5,573 bases of DNA from positions 1 through 5,573 of the forward strand of contig JAOTST010000126.1 of assembly GCA_029864785.1 (NCBI GenBank). Direction: 5' to 3'. This stretch comes from Chromatiales bacterium (GTDB lineage: Bacteria; Pseudomonadota; Gammaproteobacteria; Thiohalomonadales; Thiohalomonadaceae). Positions 1 to 5,573 of the stretch are shown in pieces. A model generated the notes under the pieces. The model ran no database searches, was not told the DNA's origin, and was given only the letters and a program-made list of their open reading frames with translations. Made by a program: the position numbers and the translations under genes. The first letter of the stretch is position 1, and each line of letters opens with the position of its first letter.

Positions 1-873
1 ATCTTCACCAATCTCACCCGCGATCATCTCGACTACCATGAGACCTTTGAGCACTACGGTGCGGCCAAGGCAAAGCTATTTGCGATGACAGGGTTGAAGT
101 GTGCGGTGATCAATATTGATGATCGTTTTGGTCAAAAATTGATGACCGAAATTGGTGATGATATCGATCTCTATAGCTATAGCGTTGATGACCCTGATGC
201 AGCCATCTATGCCTCTGATCTCCAGTTAACCCAGCAAGGCATCTCAATGCATGTGGTGACGCCATGGGGTGAGGGTGAATTGAGTTCGCAGCTGATGGGT
301 CGCTTTAACGCCTCTAATCTACTTGCGGCACTTGCTGGAGTAGTTCTTTCAGATATTGATTTTGATACGGCACTTAAACGGCTTTCAAAAGCCTCTACCG
401 TAGCGGGTCGAATGCAGTCGTTTAGTGTAGATAATAATCCACTCGTGGTAGTCGATTTTGCCCATACCCCCGATGCTCTTGAGCAGGCACTGGGTGCACT
501 TAAAGGGCACTGTCAGGGAGAACTCTGGGCGGTGTTTGGTGCAGGTGGTGATCGTGATCGCTCCAAGCGCCCTGAGATGGGTAAAGTAGTCGCCAAAATT
601 GCCGATCACATCGTGGTCACCAGTGACAATCCTCGCGGAGAAAATCCACAACAGATTATTCATGAGATCGAGAAGGGGATCCCCTCAGATTGTTCATCTC
701 ATATTGAAGAGAATCGCCGTACAGCGATTGAGTATGCACTTGCAGAAGCGAAGCCTGAGGACATCGTACTGGTGGCCGGCAAGGGACATGAGACGGGGCA
801 GATATTTGCCGACCGCACCATTGAGTTTAGTGACCTTAAGGTGGTTGCAGAAATTCTGGGAGTGGAGTCATGA
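1..873 (+). CDS. murE: MurE, UDP-MurNAc-tripeptide synthetase (meso-DAP adding), 3' part
   Basis: Cytoplasmic ATP-dependent Mur ligase that adds meso-diaminopimelate to UDP-MurNAc-L-Ala-D-Glu. The reading frame is open from base 1 and ends at TGA 871-873, leaving about 290 residues. Roughly 200 N-terminal residues, including the ATP P-loop, lie upstream of the window. The ATG at base 85 is internal, because family residues continue ahead of it: TNLTRDHLDYH at bases 7-39, then HYGAAK, whose Lys (bases 67-69) matches the carbamylated lysine of Mur ligases. The central-to-C-terminal part shows GRFNASNLLAAL, GRMQ, VVVDFAHTPDAL and FGAGGDRDRSKRP. The C-terminal domain has DNPR at bases 625-636, the signature for meso-DAP rather than L-Lys, and GKGHE at 778-792. 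The stop overlaps the murF start by four bases. The family assignment is very secure; DAP specificity is inferred from the DNPR motif. Confidence 0.97.
   Translation: MFTNLTRDHLDYHETFEHYGAAKAKLFAMTGLKCAVINIDDRFGQKLMTEIGDDIDLYSYSVDDPDAAIYASDLQLTQQGISMHVVTPWGEGELSSQLMGRFNASNLLAALAGVVLSDIDFDTALKRLSKASTVAGRMQSFSVDNNPLVVVDFAHTPDALEQALGALKGHCQGELWAVFGAGGDRDRSKRPEMGKVVAKIADHIVVTSDNPRGENPQQIIHEIEKGIPSDCSSHIEENRRTAIEYALAEAKPEDIVLVAGKGHETGQIFADRTIEFSDLKVVAEILGVES
858..862 (+). promoter_or_regulatory. Shine-Dalgarno for murF, inside the murE end
   Basis: GGGAG lies seven bases before the murF ATG at 870. A second GGAG at 864-867 is too close to the ATG to be the main site. This supports the 870 start and the ATGA overlap (870-873) as a coupled junction. 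Confidence 0.6.
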
Positions 874-2174
874 ACGATAAACGCATCGGTCTACAGGCAA
901 CCATCTCCGAGATCGCCGATTGGGTTGGCGCAGAACTGAATGGTGCGATTAATATCGCGGGCGTTAGCAGTGATACCCGAACCATTGAGCGCGGCAATCT
1001 CTTTATTGCACTGCGTGGCCCGAATCATGATGGCCATCAACATCTTCAAATGGCACTTGAGAAAGGTGCCGTTGCCGCGCTGGTTGATCATCAGCAAGAT
1101 ATCGATATTCCTCAAATTGTCGTGGCCGATACGCGTATCGCACTGGGACACCTTGCCGCCCGTTGGCGACAACAGTGTGACACGCCCATCGTAGCGATTA
1201 CGGGTAGTAATGGTAAGACGACGGTCAAGGAGATGGTCGCTTCGATCTTGAGTCAGGTGGGGCAGACTTGGTCGACCCCCGGTAATTTCAATAATGATAT
1301 TGGTGTGCCCCTCACTCTGCTCAAACTGGAGAGAGGAGATCGCTATGCAGTGATTGAGATGGGTGCCAACCACTCCGGAGAGATCGACTACCTCACCCAT
1401 ATTGCACAACCTCAGGTGGCGGTAATCACCAACGCCTCTGAAGCGCATTTGGAGGGATTTGGTTCACTTGCGGGTGTGGTTAAAACCAAGGGTGAAATAT
1501 TTGACGGCCTTACAGATGACGGGGTGGCGATCATTAATCGTGATGACCCTCATGCCGACGAGTGGCTAGCGATGAATCAGAATCGCAGAGTCATCACCTT
1601 TGGCTTGGGAGGCGATGCAGATATTAATAGTGCGCCCTATGAAATACCGCTTTTAGGTCAGCACAACCAACTCAATGCCTGTGCCGCGATCGCCGCAGCG
1701 ACTGCGCTCAATGTGAGTGATGAGGCTGTTGCAGCAGGATTACGTGCACTCAAACCCGTTAAGGGTCGCTTGCAACTGCGTAAGGGAATCAATGGTGCCA
1801 CAGTGATCGATGATAGTTACAACGCTAATCCCTCGTCGCTCTATGCTGGGCTCAATGTGCTCTCTGGATTTGATGGTCTGCGTCTGCTCGCGCTGGGTGA
1901 TATGGGTGAGTTGGGCAGTGCAAGTGAACAGGCTCACAGCGATGCGGGCACTGCCGCCAAAGAATTTAATATCGATCAACTCTTTGCATCGGGTTCGTTG
2001 AGTCAGCTTGCAGCCAAGAGTTTTGGTGAGGCCGGACACTTTTATCAACAGCAAGATAAGCTAATCGATGCGCTACGTCCGCTCATGAAAAGTAATACCA
2101 CGCTGTTGGTGAAAGGTTCGCGTAGCAGCCATATGGACCGTGTTGCCGATGCACTGTGTGAGGGGGTGAGCTAG
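870..2174 (+). CDS. murF: MurF, UDP-MurNAc-tripeptide:D-Ala-D-Ala ligase
   Basis: Cytoplasmic ligase that adds the D-Ala-D-Ala dipeptide to UDP-MurNAc-tripeptide using ATP, the last soluble step of precursor synthesis. The protein is 434 residues. The N-terminal UDP-binding domain (about 1-100) contains GVSSDTR and GNLFIALRG. The ATP-binding domain begins with the P-loop TGSNGKTT (111-118), followed by TPGNFNNDIGVP (136-147), EMGANHSGEI (163-172) and AHLEGFGS (192-199). GQHNQLNA (263-270) closes the central domain. The C-terminal domain has DDSYNANPSS (314-323), LGDMGELG (342-349) and VKGSRSSHM (414-422). The start at 870 overlaps the murE stop and has an upstream Shine-Dalgarno. One oddity: between residues about 244 and 263 the protein is about 20 residues shorter than E. 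coli MurF as I remember it, although all catalytic motifs are present. It is probably functional. Confidence 0.97.
   Translation: MNDKRIGLQATISEIADWVGAELNGAINIAGVSSDTRTIERGNLFIALRGPNHDGHQHLQMALEKGAVAALVDHQQDIDIPQIVVADTRIALGHLAARWRQQCDTPIVAITGSNGKTTVKEMVASILSQVGQTWSTPGNFNNDIGVPLTLLKLERGDRYAVIEMGANHSGEIDYLTHIAQPQVAVITNASEAHLEGFGSLAGVVKTKGEIFDGLTDDGVAIINRDDPHADEWLAMNQNRRVITFGLGGDADINSAPYEIPLLGQHNQLNACAAIAAATALNVSDEAVAAGLRALKPVKGRLQLRKGINGATVIDDSYNANPSSLYAGLNVLSGFDGLRLLALGDMGELGSASEQAHSDAGTAAKEFNIDQLFASGSLSQLAAKSFGEAGHFYQQQDKLIDALRPLMKSNTTLLVKGSRSSHMDRVADALCEGVS
2160..2166 (+). promoter_or_regulatory. Strong Shine-Dalgarno for mraY, inside the murF end
   Basis: GAGGGGG ends eight bases before the mraY ATG at 2175. 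The murF stop TAG (2172-2174) directly abuts that ATG, so ribosomes can reinitiate there. This is among the best ribosome-binding sites in the window and fixes the mraY start. Confidence 0.65.
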
Positions 2175-3257
2175 ATGTTGCTCTATCTATTTGATTACCT
2201 GAGCCAGTTCCATAGCGGCTTTAATATGTTCCAGTATCTGACACTGCGTGCAATTTTAGGAACGCTTACTGCGCTGTTGATTGCTTTGCTGATTGGCCCA
2301 AAGTTTATCCGCAAGTTGAGCCACCATCAGGTCGGACAATTTGTGCGAGATGATGGTCCTGAGTCGCATCTGTCTAAGAGTGGTACGCCGACGATGGGCG
2401 GATTGTTAATCCTCTTTTCGATTACGATTTCAACCCTGTTGTGGGCCGATCTGGAAAATCGCTTTATCTGGATTGTGCTGTTGACCACGCTGGCATTCGG
2501 ATTGGTCGGTGGTATTGACGACCTGAAAAAGGTTGCTAACAAACACTCCGATGGACTCAAGGCGCGTCATAAATATCTGTGGCAATCGATCCTTGCTCTG
2601 ACCGCAGCCGTCGTACTCTATCTAACCGCGCATGTGCCCGCCGAACTGGAACTAATTCTTCCATTCTTTAAAAACTTTGTGCTGCCACTGGGTCTTGGTT
2701 ATATCTTATTGACCTACTTTGTGATCGTTGGCAGTTCTAATGCGGTCAACCTCACTGATGGCCTTGATGGTCTGGCAATTATGCCAACGGTAATGGTGGC
2801 GGGTGCTTTAGGAATCTTTGCCTACGCCACCGGCCATCTCTACTACTCCGACTATTTGGCGATTCCCTATGTGCCAGGTGTTGGTGAGGTGGCGGTGATC
2901 TGCGGTGCGATTGTTGGTGCAGGCCTTGGATTTTTATGGTTCAACACCTATCCCGCACAGGTCTTTATGGGTGATGTGGGTTCGCTCGGACTTGGTGCTG
3001 CATTGGGAATTATCGCGGTGGTTGTGCGACAGGAATTTGTTCTCTTCATCATGGGTGGTGTCTTCGTGATGGAGACTGTCTCGGTGATTTTACAGGTGGC
3101 GAGCTTCAAGCTCACCGGTAAGCGTATTTTCAGAATGGCTCCTATTCATCACCACTTCGAGTTGAAGGGGTGGGAGGAGCCGAAGGTGATCGTCCGCTTC
3201 TGGATCATCACTGTATTTCTGGTGCTGTTGGGTCTGGCAACGTTGAAGATTCGGTAA
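2175..3257 (+). CDS. mraY: MraY, phospho-MurNAc-pentapeptide transferase
   Basis: Polytopic inner-membrane enzyme that transfers phospho-MurNAc-pentapeptide from UDP to undecaprenyl phosphate, giving lipid I and UMP. The protein is 360 residues, the usual length. About ten hydrophobic segments can be read, near residues 22-43, 73-90, 96-114, 133-151, 169-187, 200-218, 235-254, 262-283, 286-309 and 338-358. Signature motifs are all present: [18 protein letters not shown] (59-76); the Asp pair D115-D116; NLTDGLDGL (192-200); [15 protein letters not shown] (256-270) with D267; and [13 protein letters not shown] (321-333) with the histidine triplet. These Asp and His residues are the metal- and substrate-binding residues of the family. 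It abuts murF, and its TAA overlaps the murD start. No deviation from the family was seen. Confidence 0.98.
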   Translation: MLLYLFDYLSQFHSGFNMFQYLTLRAILGTLTALLIALLIGPKFIRKLSHHQVGQFVRDDGPESHLSKSGTPTMGGLLILFSITISTLLWADLENRFIWIVLLTTLAFGLVGGIDDLKKVANKHSDGLKARHKYLWQSILALTAAVVLYLTAHVPAELELILPFFKNFVLPLGLGYILLTYFVIVGSSNAVNLTDGLDGLAIMPTVMVAGALGIFAYATGHLYYSDYLAIPYVPGVGEVAVICGAIVGAGLGFLWFNTYPAQVFMGDVGSLGLGAALGIIAVVVRQEFVLFIMGGVFVMETVSVILQVASFKLTGKRIFRMAPIHHHFELKGWEEPKVIVRFWIITVFLVLLGLATLKIR

Positions 3258-3259
3258 TG
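3255..3259 (+). promoter_or_regulatory. TAATG stop/start overlap, mraY to murD
   Basis: The mraY stop TAA (3255-3257) shares its last base with the murD ATG (3257-3259). Only a weak GAAG (3245-3248) lies upstream at a suitable distance. Initiation of murD therefore probably depends on ribosomes ending mraY. A second in-frame ATG at 3263 is also possible. Confidence 0.55.
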
Positions 3260-4612
3260 GCAATGAGTGCTCAAATAGTTCACCCACAAACTGAAACCTA
3301 CACACTAGTTGTAGGTCTCGGTGCGACCGGTCTCTCGGTTGCGCGTTTCCTTGCTAAGCAGGGTGGACGAGTTGTGGTTGTTGATAGCCGAGAGTTACCC
3401 CCCAATACTAAACGGTTGGAGCCAGAGTTTGAGTGTCACTTTGGACCATTCAGTGAAGATCTATTCATCAGTGCAGAATTGGTTATCCTAAGCCCCGGTA
3501 TTGCCCCTGATGAGCCGGTGGTGAAAGCGGCGATCGATGCAGGTGTTGAGGTGATCGGCGATATTGAACTCTTCGCACGTCACGCCAAATCCCCTGTGGT
3601 CGGTATCACCGGATCTAACGGTAAGAGCACCGTCACCACCCTGCTCGGAGAGATGGCAAAAGAGGCCGGAATCAACGTGGCTGTCGGTGGCAATATCGGT
3701 ACCCCTGCGCTTGATCTCATTAGCTCACCTGAACCCGATATCTATGTACTAGAACTTTCCAGTTTCCAACTGGAGGTGAGCCAGTCATTGGAGTGCGCCA
3801 CTGCGGTGGTGCTCAATGTGAGCGAGGATCATCTCGACCGTCACTATACTGTTGCCCACTATGCCGGCATTAAAGAGCAGGTCTACCACGGTGATGGAGT
3901 GATGGTGATCAATCGTGATGATTCTCTGGTAGATGCTATGGCTGATGAGACTAGAGATGTTGTTAGCTACGGACTTGATAGTGCTCCCTCCACGAACGAT
4001 TATGGCGTACAGGTTATTGATAGTGAGCGCTGGTTGATGCGCGGTGATAGACGTTTGATTAGTGAGTCAAAACTCAAAACAGGCGGTCGACATAATCTAT
4101 CTAATGCACTCGCTGCGCTCGCCCTAGGCGAGGCTGTAGACATTTCTGAAGATGCGATGCTAAGTGTACTGAAAAAATTTACGGGTCTACCCCATCGCTG
4201 CGAGTGGATTGCAGAGATCGCGGGTGTTGCATGGTACAACGACTCCAAGGGGACTAATGTTGGGGCGACCGTTGCGGCACTTGATGGACTGCCTCAGAAG
4301 CAGGTGGTCTTGATTGCGGGTGGCCAAGGCAAAGGTGCCGATTTTGCACCGCTTAAAGAGGTTATTTCAAAACGGGCACGGGCCGTTATTTTGATTGGTG
4401 AAGATGCGCCGTTAATTGAAGAGGCCATTGCCGGAGCGGCGCAAATTTTTCACGCAGAGAGTCTACAACAGGCGGTCGAACTGGCCTCTGAAAATGCCCT
4501 CGTGGATGAGGCCGTACTCTTCTCGCCAGCCTGTGCCAGTTTCGATATGTTTGCCAGTTATATTGACCGCGGGGAACAGTTTGTAGCGGCCGTACGAGGG
4601 CTGGAACGATGA
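3257..4612 (+). CDS. murD: MurD, UDP-MurNAc-L-alanine:D-glutamate ligase
   Basis: Cytoplasmic Mur ligase that adds D-glutamate to UDP-MurNAc-L-Ala with ATP. It is 451 residues from the ATG at 3257. The frame is open further upstream, to an ATG at 3170, but that extension lies inside mraY and shows nothing MurD-like. The UDP-binding domain opens with VVGLGATGLS (18-27) and has SPGIAPDEP (79-87) and GDIELFAR (101-108). The ATP domain has the P-loop TGSNGKST (118-125), GGNIGTP (144-150), ELSSFQLE (166-173), EDHLDRH (190-196) and Lys206, which fits the carbamylated lysine. GRHNLSNALAAL (277-288) and FTGLPHRCEW (308-317) precede the C-terminal domain, which shows NDSKGTNVGAT (328-338), GGQGKGADF (355-363) and SPACASFD (423-430), the D-Glu pocket region. 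The in-frame ATG at 3263 would shorten it by two residues. The stop overlaps ftsW by four bases. Confidence 0.97.
   Translation: MAMSAQIVHPQTETYTLVVGLGATGLSVARFLAKQGGRVVVVDSRELPPNTKRLEPEFECHFGPFSEDLFISAELVILSPGIAPDEPVVKAAIDAGVEVIGDIELFARHAKSPVVGITGSNGKSTVTTLLGEMAKEAGINVAVGGNIGTPALDLISSPEPDIYVLELSSFQLEVSQSLECATAVVLNVSEDHLDRHYTVAHYAGIKEQVYHGDGVMVINRDDSLVDAMADETRDVVSYGLDSAPSTNDYGVQVIDSERWLMRGDRRLISESKLKTGGRHNLSNALAALALGEAVDISEDAMLSVLKKFTGLPHRCEWIAEIAGVAWYNDSKGTNVGATVAALDGLPQKQVVLIAGGQGKGADFAPLKEVISKRARAVILIGEDAPLIEEAIAGAAQIFHAESLQQAVELASENALVDEAVLFSPACASFDMFASYIDRGEQFVAAVRGLER
4596..4600 (+). promoter_or_regulatory. Shine-Dalgarno for ftsW, inside the murD end
   Basis: GAGGG ends eight bases before the ATG at 4609, which overlaps the murD stop as ATGA (4609-4612). 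The spacing is good and favours 4609 over later in-frame starts such as ATG 4651. Confidence 0.6.
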
Positions 4613-5573
4613 GTGCCGTGGCAACAGTAAATCAACTCGATTTCAATTTTATGGGCCAATCTATTCGGATAGATTGGCCACTGCTACTGTTGGTAGTATC
4701 CATAGTGACGCTAGGACTGGTGATGATCAGTTCTGCATCTGTGGGGGTTTCTGAAAAGCTCAGTGGTGAGCCGACGCACTACTTTGTTAGACAGCTGATC
4801 TATGTGGCCGCGGGGATGGGATTTGCCATTGTGGCATGGGCTATTCCTACGAAGGTGATTTCAAAATTGGGACCAGTTTTGTTGTTGGCTGCGGCTCTAG
4901 CTCTGGCCGTGGTCTTTATTCCCGGTATTGGTAAAACGGTTAATGGCAGCACCCGCTGGATCGCTCTGGGTGCGATTAATCTACAGGTATCTGAAGTCGT
5001 TAAACTCGCCTTTATTATCTATCTCGCTGAGTATCTGGTTCGGCGTGGTGAGATGGTGCGAGAGAGTATTCACTGTTTCCTTAAACCAATGCTATTAGTG
5101 GTTGGTTTTTCAATTCTACTGCTGCTGCAACCGGATTTTGGCGCGACGGTTGTCCTGATCACCACGGTGATGGGGATGTTCTTTCTGTACGGGGTACGGT
5201 TGTGGATATTTGCAGGCATGGTTGCGGTTGCAGGCGCCGGGATGGCAACGCTGGCGATCACCTCGCCCTATCGAATGGAGCGATTGACCGCATTTCTTAA
5301 CCCCTGGGCCGATCCTTTTAATAGTGGCTTTCAGTTGACTCAGGCGTTGATCGCCTTTGGTCGCGGAGAGTGGTTTGGTGTAGGTCTTGGCGGGAGTGTA
5401 CAGAAACTTTTTTATCTACCCGAGGCGCATACTGATTTTGTCTACTCCGTTATTGCCGAGGAGCTTGGCATGTTGGGCGCAGGTATCGTCGTACTGCTAT
5501 TTGTATTGCTTGTTGGCAGAATCTTTCATATTGGGCAGCAGGCTGAGCGTAGTGGAATGATCTTTGGAGCTTA
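4609..5573 (+). CDS. ftsW: FtsW, septal peptidoglycan glycosyltransferase (SEDS family), 5' part
   Basis: Inner-membrane SEDS protein that polymerises lipid II into glycan strands at the septum, normally together with the class B penicillin-binding protein FtsI. The frame stays open to the window edge, giving 321 residues. Roughly 90 C-terminal residues are missing compared with E. coli FtsW (414). After a short cytoplasmic N-terminus, hydrophobic segments lie near residues 23-44, 62-80, 88-105, 129-144, 158-174, 176-194, 197-218 and 282-303. Family motifs: TRWIALG (115-121), QVSEVVKLA (126-134), QPDFGA (174-179), NPWADPFNSGFQLTQ (231-245), AFGRGEWFGVGLG (249-261), QKLFYLPEAHTDF (265-277) and EELGMLG (284-290). 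D276 in EAHTDF is the position regarded as catalytic in SEDS enzymes. The large extracytoplasmic loop (about 219-280) is complete. FtsW rather than RodA is favoured by the dcw context and by PEAHTDF with QKLFYLP. An 11-bp hairpin lies within codons 16-24. Confidence 0.96.
   Translation, partial: MSAVATVNQLDFNFMGQSIRIDWPLLLLVVSIVTLGLVMISSASVGVSEKLSGEPTHYFVRQLIYVAAGMGFAIVAWAIPTKVISKLGPVLLLAAALALAVVFIPGIGKTVNGSTRWIALGAINLQVSEVVKLAFIIYLAEYLVRRGEMVRESIHCFLKPMLLVVGFSILLLLQPDFGATVVLITTVMGMFFLYGVRLWIFAGMVAVAGAGMATLAITSPYRMERLTAFLNPWADPFNSGFQLTQALIAFGRGEWFGVGLGGSVQKLFYLPEAHTDFVYSVIAEELGMLGAGIVVLLFVLLVGRIFHIGQQAERSGMIFGA
4654..4679 (+). repeat. Perfect 11-bp inverted repeat (hairpin) at the 5' end of ftsW
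   Basis: The left arm GGCCAATCTAT (4654-4664) and the right arm ATAGATTGGCC (4669-4679) are exact reverse complements around a four-base loop, TCGG. The hairpin starts 45 bases after the ftsW ATG, and its left arm begins immediately after an in-frame ATG (4651-4653, Met15). It encodes residues just before the first membrane segment. No T-run follows, so it does not look like an intrinsic terminator. The structure is certain at sequence level; any role in RNA folding or translation is inference. Confidence 0.75.

Noticed and set aside
109..182. Two 12-bp perfect palindromes in murE, ATCAATATTGAT (109-120) and CTATAGCTATAG (171-182)
   Set aside because: One or two palindromes of this length are expected by chance in a window this size. 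They share no sequence and sit in ordinary coding codons.
891..1448. A 185-codon open frame on the minus strand opposite murF
   Set aside because: It lies wholly within murF, whose motifs are unambiguous. The translated product has no recognisable domain, so it is a shadow of the coding strand. The same holds for minus-strand frames at 385-663, 1740-2054, 2327-2560, 3090-3305, 4000-4248 and 5070-5261.
3170..3256. A longer MurD starting at ATG 3170, adding 29 residues
   Set aside because: These codons are the out-of-frame end of mraY. The extension has no MurD-like sequence, and the ATG at 3257 already places the first strand about 14 residues in, close to the family norm.
4118..4132. Small inverted repeat in murD, CTCGCC – CTA – GGCGAG
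   Set aside because: A six-base stem with a three-base loop in coding DNA is common by chance. No T-run follows, and it is mid-gene.
1..5573. A hidden novel system, mobile element, CRISPR array, tRNA or riboswitch
   Set aside because: Essentially every base is accounted for by five well-recognised, collinear cell-wall and division genes. No repeats, integrase-like frames or gaps between genes were found.

Overview
The window is a stretch of a division and cell wall (dcw) cluster, all on the + strand, in the order murE (3' part) – murF – mraY – murD – ftsW (5' part). The proteins resemble gammaproteobacterial orthologues. MraY is 360 residues, which is the length I recall for E. coli MraY, and most of its landmarks fall at the expected positions. 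MurE carries the DNPR motif of enzymes that add meso-diaminopimelate, so a Gram-negative cell with DAP-type peptidoglycan is expected. Base composition looks balanced, about half G+C by eye. I cannot name the genus from this sequence.

Layout: 1-873 is the C-terminal ~290 residues of MurE. 870-2174 is MurF, 2175-3257 is MraY, 3257-4612 is MurD, and 4609-5573 is the first 321 residues of FtsW, cut by the window edge. There is no intergenic DNA. Three junctions overlap by 1 to 4 bases (ATGA, TAATG, ATGA) and one abuts directly (TAG then ATG). Shine-Dalgarno sequences therefore lie inside the preceding genes, and the set reads as one translationally coupled transcript whose promoter and terminator are outside the window.

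Working together: MurD adds D-Glu to UDP-MurNAc-L-Ala, MurE adds meso-DAP, and MurF adds D-Ala-D-Ala, which completes UDP-MurNAc-pentapeptide in the cytoplasm. MraY transfers the phospho-MurNAc-pentapeptide to undecaprenyl phosphate in the inner membrane, making lipid I. After MurG (outside the window) converts it to lipid II, FtsW polymerises glycan strands at the division septum.

No unknown system, mobile element, RNA gene or CRISPR array was seen. Two departures from the ordinary deserve a look: a perfect 11-bp hairpin inside the start of ftsW, next to a possible second start codon, and a MurF that lacks about 20 residues of its central domain.
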